34,475 bases of DNA from Ophiothrix spiculata (GCA_000969725.1 JXSR01S074732.1), one strand, 5' to 3'. Counted from the first letter of the stretch, positions 9,132 to 20,720 are shown. The notes: generated from the letters alone by a model not told the origin. Program-made: numbers and translations.

Positions 9132-10146
9132 TAAGAAGTCAGCATTATTATAGAACTAATAGGACTTTGATCATGGCATGTCAATTGATTTGAATGATAT
9201 GAGCTGTTCTGATGAAAACAGGAGAAGTGTGGAATGCTTTTTAATTAAAATGTGACCTCAGGATGATTGATATATATGACATCTGAACAGTATGATTGAT
9301 TAGCATACAGTCAGGTTCATGATGAATTTGAACTTTGACCTTTAGCACTTAAGGTTAATCAGGTTATCTCATAGCACTCAGGGTTAATCAGGTCATATCA
9401 TATTATATGATGGATTGAAGGCATGACTTCAAGTTTTGTTTTTTTCATTGTTTCGTTCTCAATGAATAAGATATTCCATGAGAATGCCCTTTAACTTTGT
9501 GTGCCATGTACATAGAGGTTACAGTTCAGATTCTACTACCTAATACTCGTGATATGACTGTTCTGTTGTGGCATGGTGTGACGATTGATTTGATTGAATG
9601 TTCACACGTGCTCCCGCTGAGAATGATATATACTTTTGAACCTAGAAGTTCATGAATAATGGAATTATGGAATAACTGTTTTATCAAATTTGGCACATTC
9701 TATTGCAATAATTTATGACAGGTTTGAAAATTGAACTAACTAAATGCAGTCCATTCTATCTAATCAGAAACGTTATCAGATATGATGATATTTTCATCAT
9801 GTTCTACTTCTATCCTGTTTGCCATCTGTATAAGCTATATTGCTGATCATCCATTGATTATTAGATTCTGATGCATTGTGGGAATTTCAGCATATTTTGA
9901 GCCCTTTTCATTCCCACAATGCATCAGAATCCAATAATCAATAGATCAGCAATATAGCCTATTTGCCCGTATCTCCTTTTTGAAATGTGACAACATTTAT
10001 TAACTCATTAAACTAACTTCAAACTCTACATTTTTGTATTAATATTTCAACTGTATGAATATGAATTTTGGAGTATGATAACTTGCATTTATGTCAAAAA
10101 TCTATTGTACTATAAATTGTTATTTTCTTTACGATCATCACAACTA
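9132..10146 (+). other. PDHA 3' UTR and flank
   Basis: AT-rich sequence following the stop. No canonical AATAAA can be assigned with confidence. A short direct repeat (AGCACTYARGGTTAATCAGG, 9344 and 9374 areas) and a large hairpin (9834-9958) lie in it. Confidence 0.5.
9834..9958 (+). repeat. Near-perfect hairpin, stem about 48-51 bp
   Basis: Left arm 9834-9884 starts GCTATATTGCTGATC and ends GCATTGTGGGAA. The right arm 9911-9958 is its inverse with one substitution and a 4-for-1 difference (ATCC against T). The loop is 26 nt. It may be transcribed in a long 3' UTR. It could be a pre-miRNA-like hairpin or a small MITE; no target duplication is seen. Confidence 0.85.
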
Positions 10147-10332
10147 CTGTAAAAGACATTTCCGCGATTTTGCAGATTTATTCAAATTGGGGGGGGGGGG
10201 GGCATTTAATTTAGCAGTTTTGATGTCATTACAATAGAAACCTATGACAAAAGATACTTTTTGTGAGTTTTTATTTTTGCAATTTGATATCTACTTGTGA
10301 AGATCGCAAAAATATAGACCTAACTTTTACAG
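10147..10332. mobile_element. TA-flanked MITE (CTGTAAAA ends), copy 1
   Basis: CTGTAAAAGACATTTCCGCG at the left and TAACTTTTACAG at the right, each flanked by TA. The end sequence is shared with 12481-12662. A run of 14 G (10189-10202) lies inside. Probably mariner- or pogo-type. Confidence 0.65.
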
Positions 10333-10615
10333 TACCCTAATATATCGTTCATTTTTAAGAGCAGGTGTGGATTCTGTGAATTTTCATGTTCTAATATTTT
10401 TTTTAAATTTTATTTTCATCTGTTTTTAATCAATTTGTTTGTAAATTGTCCAAACTTTCATGTAGTTTGAAATGATAGGTGCTACGTAATTTAAGTTTAT
10501 GATTCTTCTGTCAATATTGTTTGACACTCACTATCATATGATATTATTTATCTATATAGCAATACCAAAACATTAATGCAAGTGCTTAGTGCTAAGAAAC
10601 CAAGCAAATACTAAG

Positions 10616-11137
10616 TTAACCCTTTGAACCTGATGAACCGGTATACCGGTACATGTACCGTATTTCCGATGAGCCGGTATGAGTCGGTTTACCGGCTTTT
10701 AGCAAAGAGTTAGAAACCTGATGAGCCTGTCTATCCCGCCATAGGTAGTTACAAATTTCAATCAGTGGTTTTGTTTACATCACATCACACAACATCAATG
10801 AATATTTGACCTCTTCATTGATAGGTAATTTTGTTTTTATTTACACAAGAGAAGTGAATAATTTCACAGATTTTTGTGAATTTGATCACAATTTTCATCA
10901 AATGTGGCGCCGCCCATAGACTGCAACACAAATATCAGATACGTTGGGTGATATAGATAATATTCTTGTTTCAATGCTGGTTATTGGAACAATTCGGACG
11001 ATTGTTAAATGAAAAACATAAGCAAGGGGCATCAAGTTCAAAGTGGGTTTAAGGCTTATTGAGGGGATTTAAACTTACGGGTTGGCCCAGTTCAACGGTA
11101 CAGTTACATGTGGAATGGCCAGGGTTCAAAGGGTTAA
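10616..11137. mobile_element. piggyBac-like MITE, copy 2 (522 bp)
   Basis: TTAACCCTTTGAACCTGATG at the left and CAGGGTTCAAAGGGTTAA at the right, with perfect 12-bp inverted ends inside TTAA. It is in the same orientation as 6684-7192 and collinear with it, but the two differ at many sites and by indels, so they are old insertions of one family. A CCGGTATACCGG palindrome occurs near the left end of both. Confidence 0.88.
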
Positions 11138-11781
11138 TCAACTTTATCACTTAATCTTTGGAATTTAAAATTTGAATAGAATTATCAATTTGAAAATGTG
11201 AATTTGAATAGTTTATTTTTTCTTGTAATGCTACAGTATACTGAATAATTTAGATTGTATTTTTTTTATGGTCAACCTAAATGCTAAGCTTAAGCTTAAC
11301 AATTCCATCATTTGCATCTCTTGGTATATTAATAACATAATTCTATATTTGAATAGAGTTATCTATTAAAAACATAAAATTAGATTTGAACACTTTATTT
11401 TGTCTTCCACAATGCCTCTTAGTAAACTGGTATTTGAGATTGTGGTATTATACAAAAAGGTTTTCTTCAAATTGTTTGAAGTTGTGCATGGTAAAATATA
11501 GAGTTATTGTATTAGCTGAAATATTAGATTGTACTGGGTTTTTTTTTACATATTTCCAATTAGCCTTTGAGAAATATGATGGCAATAAAAAGATTGTGCT
11601 TGGACTTGTTACTAATATTTATTCAATGCACTTGCTATACAAATGTGTTTGTTCAACTAGAACCAGCCGTAAATGCAGCAAACTTCATTTTGCGCTACAG
11701 GAGAACATACAGGATAAGATCGTTTATTTTAAAAGTTCATTTCAAGGAAATTATTGAAAATTTGAAATGTATCTAGGACCT
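11138..11781. other. AT-rich DNA, no gene seen
   Basis: The 123- and 69-residue open frames here overlap each other in different frames, lack any domain and have no splice-site support. I see no structured repeat. Confidence 0.5.
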
Positions 11782-12032
11782 ATATGTGATGACTCACCCC
11801 GAAACGGGTGACTTTGCGACGGAACACTTTTCGAGAAACTGATGAAATTAGGCGGCAAAAAATAAATGAAATAATACGAATTTCCAGCAGGTTTTTTGCT
11901 GTAAAATTTGATCGCCTTGATCAATTCCAACAAGTAAGGTGTCATTTTAAAGCTTACAAAATGCTCTAAAATGATAAAATCAAAATTGATATAATTTGCA
12001 AAGTCCCCCTTTTGGGGTGAGCCATCACATAT
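11782..12032 (+). mobile_element. MITE with ATGTGATGxCTCACCCC ends, copy 1
   Basis: ATATGTGATGACTCACCCCG at the left, TTTTGGGGTGAGCCATCACA at the right, each next to TA. The interior shares ATCGCCTTGATCAATT and AAGGTGTCATTTT with the copy at 16032-16273, which lies in the opposite orientation. The 64-residue frame (MTPYLLELIKAIKF) recurs there as MTPYLLKLIKAIKF because of the shared DNA. Confidence 0.8.
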
Positions 12033-12213
12033 GTTCTGAGGAGATCATTATGGCTTACTGATCTTTGAACGCGTTTATCTCATTTCCACGTTTTGCTCCA
12101 TGATGGACTATAACGTGACTTCTGTATGTCGGGTAACGTTCATTGACATGTCGGTTTAATTCTTAAGCGGATGCTTTGCATGTGTTTGAAAAAGAGGAAA
12201 TGACAAGATTTAC

Positions 12214-12250
12214 GGCTGGTTTAAAATGAATGGTCACATAGTTTTATGTG
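12214..12250 (+). repeat. Short fragment shared with the Tc1-like MITE
   Basis: GGCTGGTTTAAAATGAATGG followed by TCACATAGTTTTAT occurs here and at 14350-14386, inside the element at 14291-14829. Probably a remnant of the same family. Confidence 0.6.
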
Positions 12251-12480
12251 TACAAATGTACATTACTGTTCACACACAAATTAAAGATTATAGATGGTAC
12301 ACATTCTGTTGATTTTCCCACCGATTTCTCAAAAGTGTTATGCCATCTTAAAATTATTCCCTTTATATTTCAAAAAGGCTAATCACGTAGTCAACTTTAG
12401 CACAACACACATTTGTGTTATTGGTTTCTTTAATAGACCATATTCATAAAATATTGCAATTCAAATGACTAAATAAAATA

Positions 12481-12662
12481 CTGTAAAGCACTTTAATTTT
12501 GCGGGTACTTTATTTTCGCGAATTTCATATGAGCAGCAACTTAGCTGGGATTTAATTTCGCTAATCTGGAACAATGACCAATAGTTGCAATGCAAAGTAT
12601 AATTTTCACGAGGGATTTAATTTTGCGAATTTTCTGTCTAGCGAAATTAAGTGGTTTTACAG
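12481..12662. mobile_element. TA-flanked MITE (CTGTAAA ends), copy 2
   Basis: CTGTAAAGCACTTTAATTTTGCGG at the left edge is mirrored by GCGAAATTAAGTGGTTTTACAG at the right, with TA on both sides. Several TTTCGCGAA/TTAATTTTGCG blocks make the whole element palindromic. The 62-residue frame across it is not a gene. Confidence 0.75.
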
Positions 12663-13075
12663 TACATTAAATTTATTTCATTATTGGTTGTTATTGCTGT
12701 ACTACCAACGTTACAGAACTTTGTGTTTGTTGGCATCAAAGGCTGGTGGAAAAATGGTGTGATATGACCCTCATATGCAAACCCTCTATTGCTTACCTAT
12801 TAATGAATTGGGCCAAATCAGATCTTATAATTGTCAATACTTTTGTGTTATTAGATGTTATCAGCAGGGTATCTGTAGAAATCTCAGGGATGGAATGAAA
12901 CATTGGTTTTCAGGGATTGCTTGAAATATTTTGCATCTAGGTGAATCCAACTTTAACACAAATATTCTAATAATGTAAAACCCTTTCAATATCCAGGCAT
13001 CTGTCGACGTAATGAAATGAACTTACTGTAAAATGTTGACAATTTTGCTATCAAACATGGTCTTTACCACAACAC

Positions 13076-13256
13076 CAGGGGCCGATTTTACTAATATTTA
13101 GCGATATTCACTAACCTCGTTTTGATTGCTAACTCCAAAAATGATCGCTAATAAATAGAAACTATTTTGATCAATTTAGTGATGATTTTTGGAGTTAACG
13201 ATCAATCATAATTGGAGTTAATGATTATCTCTAAATGTTGGTGAAATTGGCCCCAG
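13076..13256. mobile_element. 181-bp palindromic MITE
   Basis: CAGGGGCCGATTTTACTAAT at the left is mirrored by GGTGAAATTGGCCCCAG at the right. CTAACTCCAAAAATGATCGC and its inverse (GTGATGATTTTTGGAGTTAA) form inner arms. No clear target duplication. Confidence 0.75.
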
Positions 13257-13283
13257 GAGATCTGGTTTGCTGAATATAGAGAA

Positions 13284-13454
13284 AAACACGCTAGCTACAG
13301 AGTTGTTCATCTCGAATCAACAACGATGCATCCATGCATTTGCATATTTTTATCGCGAGAGGGTGGCTTTAGCCACCCGATGAACAACTCGAAAGGTGCA
13401 GCACCTCCTCTCAATGTGTGACAATTCGTGATGGATGCATGTTTGAATACCTTT
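13284..13454 (+). repeat. Repeat related to the palindromic element at 15309
   Basis: Shares CTACAGAGTTGTTCATC, GATGCATCCATGC and GCATATTTTTATC...AGAGGGTGGCTT with 15309-15462. CTTTAGCCACCCGATGAACAACTC mirrors an inner part. Boundaries are approximate. Confidence 0.6.
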
Positions 13455-13599
13455 CAACAATGAAAATCTCCCTGAAAATGTATGAATTAAATTCTAAATA
13501 TTTTAACAGATATAATCTGAACTAGCAAAGTGCTAATTTGTGAATGTTTGTTGCTATGACGTTTTCAATTGTTTCAAAGCACCAGGCTTTAGTACTTTA

Positions 13600-14003
13600 A
13601 GTGCCCGACGCGCGATGAGCAATGTGCGCCGACTTTGCGTAAACGCACTTCCTTAAAAGCTGTGCCATGCGTGATGCGCTAATTTGAATATGAACTGTGG
13701 ATTCATCACGAATCAACGGTATGCTTCTGCATAAGGAAATACGGTGTGTTGTTGAAATTCATCATAAAATCAGTGGTTGTATTTGTTACAATTTTTTAGC
13801 CAAATAAACTTGATAAAGCATAATTTGCTTTAAATTCAACATAACGTGATTCAACATAACAGAAGTGCGCCGACTTATGTGTACTGCATAAACGCAATTC
13901 CGTCAAAGCTGTGCTGTGGGTGACACACTAATTTGAATATCAACTGTGGATTCATCACGAATCAACAACAGTACGCTCCTGTATAAGGAGATCAGTGAGT
14001 TGT
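13600..14003 (+). repeat. Two tandem units, period 241 bp, with an inverted third copy
   Basis: GTGCGCCGACTT starts similar segments at 13624 and 13865, sharing GCATAAACGCA/GCGTAAACGCA, AAAGCTGTG, CTAATTTGAATAT and AACTGTGGATTCATCACGAA. The same set occurs inverted at 15021-15130 (AAGTCGGCGCAC, GTGCGTTTACGCAC, TTGATATTCAAATAAGCGC). Together they form a composite foldback around the Tc1-like MITE. Confidence 0.7.
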
Positions 14004-14290
14004 TGACCAACATTTAAATGTGATTTTTTTTGGGGGGGGGGTAACCAGGAGTATGATACTAAACCCTGCCATTCTTAAATTCACATCTACATATCTAAAG
14101 ATTTACAAAAGAGACATTTCCATTCTGCAGCCTTATTTTCATTTTCCAGCTGGGATTAAGATTTAATAGTCCCAGTTTAAAGTAGTTGTTATTTTATTAA
14201 TACAAAAGATTGAATGTGACTGTCTTTTAATTTCATATGAATAAAAATATTTAGTGTGTTAATATCTTTCTGTTATGGAATTAGTAAATA

Positions 14291-14829
14291 CACTCCCGAT
14301 CAAAAGTGTTTACGCACCCTACGGGCAAAAAACGCAATTATTATATCAAGGCTGGTTTAAAATGAATGGTCACATAGTTTTATCTGTGAAAAAATTCATG
14401 TTTTTTATAGGTGCTTAATGTATCCAATATAAGAAATTTATGTCTCCTCTGATATTCGATCTTCCATTATAACCATAAAAATAGCCGATTTCCTGGACCA
14501 TATACAAATACACCACACCCACTTTTTGATATGTTCCTATGTTGTTTATTATTCAATGCTCATTATCACCGTGTAGCCGTAAAGAACATTTTCAGGTAAA
14601 AAGTTTTCCAACAAATGTGCAGTTATGTATTTAAACTCTGTTTATTATGCGCATAGGAAAGTACACAATGTTAGCACGCCATATTTTCAAATGCAATTCT
14701 TGTTGAGTTTTTTAGATATAAAAATTATGTATGTAAAATATAAATCTGAAAAAATGTGGCGCAAATGATGAACTTTTTTCGAGATATGGTATGGCTGGTT
14801 TGGTGCGCAAACACTTTTGACCGGGAGTG
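14291..14829. mobile_element. 539-bp non-autonomous Tc1/mariner-like element
   Basis: CACTCCCGATCAAAAGTGTT at the left and AACACTTTTGACCGGGAGTG at the right are inverted with one mismatch. TA flanks both edges (14289-14290, 14830-14831). The CACTCCCGGTCAAAAGT-type end is common in Tc1-group elements. There is no transposase frame inside. Confidence 0.88.
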
Positions 14830-15020
14830 TAGGTTATTTTTTAATGCATGGTTCTGAAGAATATATGAATGTTGTGAATCTGCAAAAGTGTTAACTTTTG
14901 CATGTATTATCACTTTATAAAAGGAAGTTTGCCAACTTTACAGGTGTTTGGGCTAGAAAGGCATGTTTGTCCAAAAAACACCCAACTTCATGGAATGGAC
15001 TTACTTTGCTTATACAAATC

Positions 15021-15130
15021 TGGTTGTAGAATCAACAGTTGATATTCAAATAAGCGCGTCACAACGATCAAAGAGGTGCGTTTACGCACTACACCTAAGT
15101 CGGCGCACTGTTCATCGCGCGTTGCAACTT
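15021..15130 (-). repeat. Inverted third copy of the 13600-14003 unit
   Basis: Read on the minus strand it gives GCGCGATGAACAGTGCGCCG, ACTTAGGTGTAGTGCGTAAA and TTATTTGAATATCAACTGT, collinear with the tandem pair. The 94-residue + strand frame covering it is not a gene. Confidence 0.6.
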
Positions 15131-15308
15131 GAGTATGTGCAAGGACTGGCGTTTGGGAATAAAAAACGACAAAGCAACAAACATTTAATAACTAGCATTT
15201 TGCTTCAGATTCTGCTAAATATTTTTATGAAGATGAGTATTTGTTAAATTGAAAACATTTAGAATTTGATTCATACGTTTTTAGGAAGATTTTCGTTGTT
15301 GAAAGCTA

Positions 15309-15462
15309 TTCAAACACGCTACAGAGTTGTTCATCGGCAATAAACAACTCTGCATTCGATGCGTCAGCATATTTTTATCACAAGAGGGTGGCTTAAAAAT
15401 ACGCGAACGCATGGATGCATCGTTGTTGATTGGCGATGAACAACTGTAGTGTGTTTGAATAC
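15309..15462. mobile_element. 154-bp palindromic MITE
   Basis: TATTCAAACACGCTACAGAG at the left and CTGTAGTGTGTTTGAATA at the right are inverted, with GTTGTTCATCGGCAAT mirrored by ATTGGCGATGAACAAC inside. The core is GCATATTTTTATCACAAGAG. Confidence 0.75.
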
Positions 15463-16031
15463 CTAATTGAGCCCTTCTGTGGCCTAATTGTGCAACAACA
15501 TCTAACCACACCCTCTTACCACAATTTAAATAATTCGCTTGACAAAAACATATAAAAAACTAGTTCAGATTTATTTACAATCTAACTCACATCACAGCAA
15601 ACATATAATTTCTTATTTTGAAATTCATAATGACTATGCAACAAAGTTTTTTACTAAAAGTTAAGTCATATGAAGCGTTTGAAACTTATCCTGGGCCTTC
15701 AACCTAATTTTCGTGAAAAATTTAGAATTTTCAAGTCCAGTAAAAGTACTCAAAATTTCTTTGCTTTATAAAGATAATGGACTTGGGTCATAGGTGGAGC
15801 ATGAAATTGCATGGGCGTTAGTTTGCAGAAAATTTAAAAATCCCAACTACCCTAATAATACGCCAATCAAACAATTATTTTTAAAGTAAACTAAGCAATG
15901 CACTACCAATTTTTTTCCTTGGTAGCACTTTCAAATGTACTACTTCCATCTTCGTTAGCTCAGGTGGCACAGGACAAGACATGTTTATTTTCATTGTATG
16001 AAAATTTAACTTAGAGCAAAAGATGAAGCAC
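15463..16031. other. AT-rich DNA, nothing recognised
   Basis: No open frame, repeat or RNA gene that I can support. Confidence 0.5.
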
Positions 16032-16273
16032 ATGTGTGATGGCTCACCCCGAAAGGGGGACTTTGCAGATTATTCCATTTTTGCTATTATCATTTCATCT
16101 GTTGCGGTATTTTTTAAGCTAAAAAATGACACCTTATTTGTTGAAATTGATCAAGGCGATCAAATTTTACAACATAAAACCTGCTGGAAATTCTTATTAT
16201 TTTCTTTACTTTCATCTGTTTCTTGAAAAGTGTTCTGTCGCAACGTCCCCCTTTTGGGGTGAGTCATCACATA
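16032..16273 (-). mobile_element. MITE with ATGTGATGxCTCACCCC ends, copy 2
   Basis: ATGTGTGATGGCTCACCCCG and TTTTGGGGTGAGTCATCACA form the ends. The interior (GACACCTTATTTGTTGAAATT, GATCAAGGCGATCAAATTTTA) is the inverse of copy 1. CTGATCTTTGAAYGCG lies close outside both copies, on different sides, suggesting a longer parent repeat. Confidence 0.8.
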
Positions 16274-17103
16274 TACACGCATTCAAAGATCAGATTTACC
16301 AACAGTCTAACCACATAAATACCATCTGTATGTGCAGTCATGTAAGGCCCAGACATTGCCCAGATGGATTGTCAGTGTATGGATCTTATGAGCTACCAAA
16401 TATTTGGTGCAATAAATCTTTGTTATCTTATAATCTGATATATAATTTCCGCAAGCACTTTAATTTGTTATGCTAAATATTTTCATCACTAAGCCTTCGT
16501 TATGAATAAAAAATGCATTGGACATTGGAAACAATTTATAGACTTGTGCAACAGATATTTAGCAATCCGGACATCCACATTTTCTCTTAACACCTCAATA
16601 ATTGAGCACCGACTATATACTTCCAGACTGATAACTCCTTTCCTCTATTGTTTAAATTTTAAATCTGAAGTTATCCTTTACATTAATACACACATGTACA
16701 TGTGAACTTTACTCATAAAATGAATGTAGAGTCACCAATTTGACATTCTCAGAAGAAGACAAGAGCAATTTTCTACCAAACACAAGCTTTATGCTTCTTT
16801 CAGCTAATACTTGGTACCATGTACCAAGTTGAGTTTCCTTGGCGAAAGCCTAAACAAGGTGATTTTTATTTTTTTTTAATGATGTAAATATTTGTCTTGA
16901 AAGACAACCACCAATGCATTTTACCAATTTGATTTCTTTAATATCATGTTAAAAATGGAATATTGCCATTGAATGGGAACATATATGCAATTTGGCAAAA
17001 AAGACAAGTCCTGCACCTGACTCTGAGAGTCACAACCACATTTTACACCTGGAGGCTGAGGATCTATTCAACCTGTTACTTCTTAATAACATGTAAACTC
17101 CAT
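16274..17103. other. AT-rich DNA with one short palindrome
   Basis: Only a small palindrome, ACTTGGTACCATGTACCAAGT near 16807, stands out. The open frames here have no supporting features. Confidence 0.45.
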
Positions 17104-18116
17104 GTCATGAGTTCCTACCCATGATCCTACGTGCTTGCAGATGAATTAAATTAACATACTTCTGATAATTTGGGCCACACCAACCAAGTCTCATGGATTC
17201 GGAATGTATCAAATTGGCCAACAAGCGACAACGATTTGCAAGGAACAGTTACTTTTAAAAAATACCTCTAAATTTAATTCTTGATAATTCCTGAACGACT
17301 TACTGAGAGTACAACCCCACACAACATGAATATATACCGTAAGTAGTTGGGATCAATAACACTAGGATTCGCTCCGCACCGCGGGCAATTCAATTTAAAT
17401 GTAACGGCACATGATAGCATTGTTGACCCATTGGATACAGTATTATTAGTTATTGGGTGAAGTGGAGGTATGTTATGGGAAATACTCGTGCGCGAAGTGT
17501 CATATCCGGGCGAAGCATAGCTGAGCCTGGATATGACACTGAGCGCACGAGTATTTCCCATAACATATCGACGCTGAACCAAATAACAAATTTATCACAC
17601 CACTAAGTCAATCTTAATTTTAAAACTATTTATTTATTTGTTTTTTCAACTTTTTAAGCTTTATTTTACAAAAATGAACAAAAACGAACCCCTTTTGGTG
17701 AACGTTTTATTCTAAATAGTACTGCGCATCCCTATAAATTTAAAATGCAACGTTCCGACACGCTCAGTGACATGATATAAGTGCGTTTGACGTGCTCAGG
17801 GTATGATACGAAATATATCACGGCAGCGGCTTTTCCAAATATGGTCATAAATTCTCTTAGTGGTATGATAATACAGTAACCACTGTCCCTGCACTCATTT
17901 AATATTGATAATGGTTCTCTGCGTGTAATTGATCAATTTACAAGAATTGAATTCAGAGGTAATTTTTTTAAATCGATCATTCTTTGCAAATCGGCGTCGC
18001 TTGATACTAAACTTGATACAATCTGACTACAAATCGATGAGACTTGCTTTGTGTGCAAAAACATTAATTTAATTCATCTGCAAGCACATAGAAATCATGG
18101 GTAGGAACTTATGACA
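17104..18116. mobile_element. Foldback element of about 1 kb
   Basis: TGTCATGAGTTCCTACCCAT at 17104 and GTGCTTGCAGATGAATTAAA just inside are mirrored at 18065-18116 (TTTAATTCATCTGCAAGCAC, ATGGGTAGGAACTTATGACA). The arms are about 55 bp. The inside holds an unrelated strong hairpin (17469-17567) and no domain-bearing frame. Confidence 0.75.
17469..17567. repeat. GC-richer hairpin inside the foldback
   Basis: TATGTTATGGGAAATACTCG and TGCGC then GTGTCATATCCGGGC face GCCTGGATATGACAC, GCGCACGAGTATTTCCCATA and ACATA. Arms are about 43 bp with few mismatches; the loop is short (GAAGCATAGCTGA). Confidence 0.85.
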
Positions 18117-19605
18117 GGGATTTTATACTTATGCTATGTATTATTGCTCTCATGAACTGACGGAGGAATTATCCTTGCAGCAAACATGCATGTATCACAA
18201 CCACAATATCTTAATAACTTTACTTCAGTAAATATACTGAATTTTACACATATTGTTACACAATGAAAGGACCTATTACTAACATAACACAAAATGTTTT
18301 TAATCAATACCTTGTTTCTGGTACCTTACAGATTTACTTAAAATAGATCAGCTAGATTCTGTTTACATCTAAAAAAAATTCATGATCCAGACTCCTGTTG
18401 TGAAATCATCTATCTTTACAAAATTCACTCTTCCCATCTGAAGCTTTTGGGAAGTCCATTCATAGAGGGTGTACTTTTCCATACCATGGGAGTACTCATG
18501 TATAATACTATACAGGGACATGCCCCTCCAATGGATTTTATCACAGGAAAACCCTATATATGGGTTCAATTTCTAAAAAAACCTTAGATGTTGTAAATTT
18601 TTCAAAAAATAAAATATTTTCAAAGCAAAACTCCCTTTGCCAAAATTGGGCCAAAATTTGCTAAATTGTAAATGAAAAAAAAAAAAAATATCTAATCAGC
18701 CGCTTTTTAGCCATAAATATATCTTTAGAAATGGGCAAATCCCTTATTTACATAGTTCAAATTCCAAACCCCTCCTGGGCACCAAATTCTTCCACACGGA
18801 AAGTGGATTTTAAGTAGATTTACACTATGTGGTTATTAAATGGAATTGCCAAAAAAAAAAAATAAAAAAATAACAACACTAACACTGATATCTTAACACT
18901 ACTTTTAAATTAACACACAGCAAAATAAAATGCTAGATAGGTCTATTAAAATATTTCAGTTAGCGATGACTACTTGTATACTATAAGTCTACAATATTTA
19001 AAAAAAAAATGTAAAAAATTACCAGTTTAAGATGGAATGTTTGTAGTACAGATATTGTTAACATGAGATATCATAGTACTTGAAATTACACAAACAAAGA
19101 AAACCATTGGGCCTACAAGCTTATTATTGCATTGCTCTGCAGGTACAAGTTTCAGATGGGTCAAAAGAAATGAATTAACTTGAAGTAATACCTAAAAGCT
19201 ACACTTACATGATATAGATTTCCTGATACCAACAGTGTCACAAATTATAATCCATATTGGACAGAAAAGGCATTGCTTTTGTACAATAGTATAAAACTAT
19301 GTATTGTACATTTTTACAAAAGTACAAAGATGCGTACAATATTCTAAAGAATATTTTACACATTTGGTCACCTTTTTCCGAAAGTATCAGAATGTGTACA
19401 GTATTCTATAAAAATATTTACACATCCGGCACATTTCCAAGAATATTTTTAGCTGCTCTGAGCTGATCGATAATATTGCCTATCGATCATATTTTTGCTG
19501 ATGCAATTGGAACAATAAGATGCAGTGACCAGTATAGGGTAGGAAAATGATTTTATGCAAATTAATTATTTTCAAAAGCTTTATATAAATAATAATAATA
19601 ATTTT
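18117..19605. other. AT-rich DNA, nothing recognised
   Basis: Several A-runs (near 18676, 18853, 19000) and ATAATAATAAT before 19606. No gene or clear repeat. Confidence 0.45.
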
Positions 19606-19697
19606 ATTGAATGGATTAATTTCAGGTGATACAAGAAAATATTGTACTCGCTAAAAATATTTTCTTGCATCACCTGTAAATAATTTGGTCATTCAAT
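19606..19697. repeat. 92-bp hairpin
   Basis: ATTGAATGG and TTTCAGGTGATACAAGAAAA are mirrored by TTTTCTTGCATCACCTGTAA and GGTCATTCAAT, with a loop around ATTGTACTCGCTAAAAAT. It adjoins the element at 19700. Confidence 0.8.
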
Positions 19698-19699
19698 AC

Positions 19700-19976
19700 T
19701 ATAGACCTTTTCAAACAGCGATCGGAAAACTTCGGAAAATATGGTCACGTGCTAGAGCAGTTGCAGTCGGCAGACGACCACGAAATAAAATGAAATAGTA
19801 CCGCAAAAGTGCATGATAAAAACGGCAACGTTCATCGTTGTTGGAAACATACTGTCGAAGTGTCGAACTTTGTCAAAAGATGAGGCACAGAGGTACTGTT
19901 TATTTCCCGGAAACGATCGGAATTTGTTCAAGCTTTCGGGTATCTTCGGAAAAGATCGGTATGAAAAGGTCTATAT
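19700..19976. mobile_element. MITE with TATAGACCTTTTC ends
   Basis: TATAGACCTTTTCAAACAGC and GATCGGAAAACTTCGGAAAA at the left are mirrored by TCTTCGGAAAAGATCGGTAT and GAAAAGGTCTATA at the right. The 113-residue frame starting at 19813 runs out of the element and is not a supported gene. Confidence 0.65.
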
Positions 19977-20574
19977 AAATATCTTTAAGCAAAACAAGTC
20001 AAACATTCTGTTCAAACTTTTGACACTTCACTTTCACACATCCCATGCTACAACTTACAAAGTTGAAAAACATTTCAGAATCAACTATTTATTGAAAAAA
20101 AAGCTTCATCCGTCTAACACATTAAGCCCAAAGAATTGCTCATTTGACCTGTAATATGTATAATATTAGGGTCCATCAGTCGGCAAAATTTTCTTCAAAA
20201 TTCATTTTGTTATTTTATCTTGTTATAGCAAACCCTACTTTTTGTATACATACAAATTGCAATTAAGACTGTAAAACTAAAAAAGGCAATTTTCAGGTCA
20301 AAATTCATCAACATACATCACATAATAACTAAAATATTTGAGACACTTTTAGAACATGATTTTCTTTTTCACATTTTACTACAATTCAAAAATTTAAAAT
20401 GGAAATCCCCCAATAAAGTTGGCATTCCTTTGTAAGTAAGTTAACTTTTTGCAACAAAGCCTGTAGGATAAGTAAAACTTATAACCTAAACCTAATCACA
20501 CCATTGGAATGTGAGCAGTTTATTATATGGTGATGATAAAACATTGACTTCAACTTTAATCACATAATAGTGCA

Positions 20575-20720
20575 GATAGGGTGCGCACTTGGCCAGCGAC
20601 TCCTAGGTGAATGCGAAATGATTGTGACGGTTTCCTGACGGCGGCGTAATAATAGGCATCAGTGCTTTGAAACAGTAGTATAAGGCGCTCTATAAATGTT
20701 GTGTATTATTATTATTATTA
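20575..20720 (+). mobile_element. SINE/LINE-type 3' tail ending in TTA microsatellite
   Basis: GGCGCTCTATAAATGTTGTG followed by (TTA)n resembles the common 3' end of CR1/L2-group LINEs and their SINEs (AAGCGCTATATAAAT plus short tandem tail). A GC-richer body (GTGCGCACTTGGCCAGCGAC, TTCCTGACGGCGGCG) precedes it. Confidence 0.55.

Noticed and set aside
16126-16476. 116-residue + strand frame, similar to a frame at 11751-11945
   Set aside because: The similarity is that of two inverted copies of one MITE, not of two proteins; both lack any domain.
19813-20154. 113-residue frame, briefly considered as a THAP-like transposase start
   Set aside because: It lacks the zinc-binding Cys/His pattern and runs out of the MITE into AT-rich DNA.
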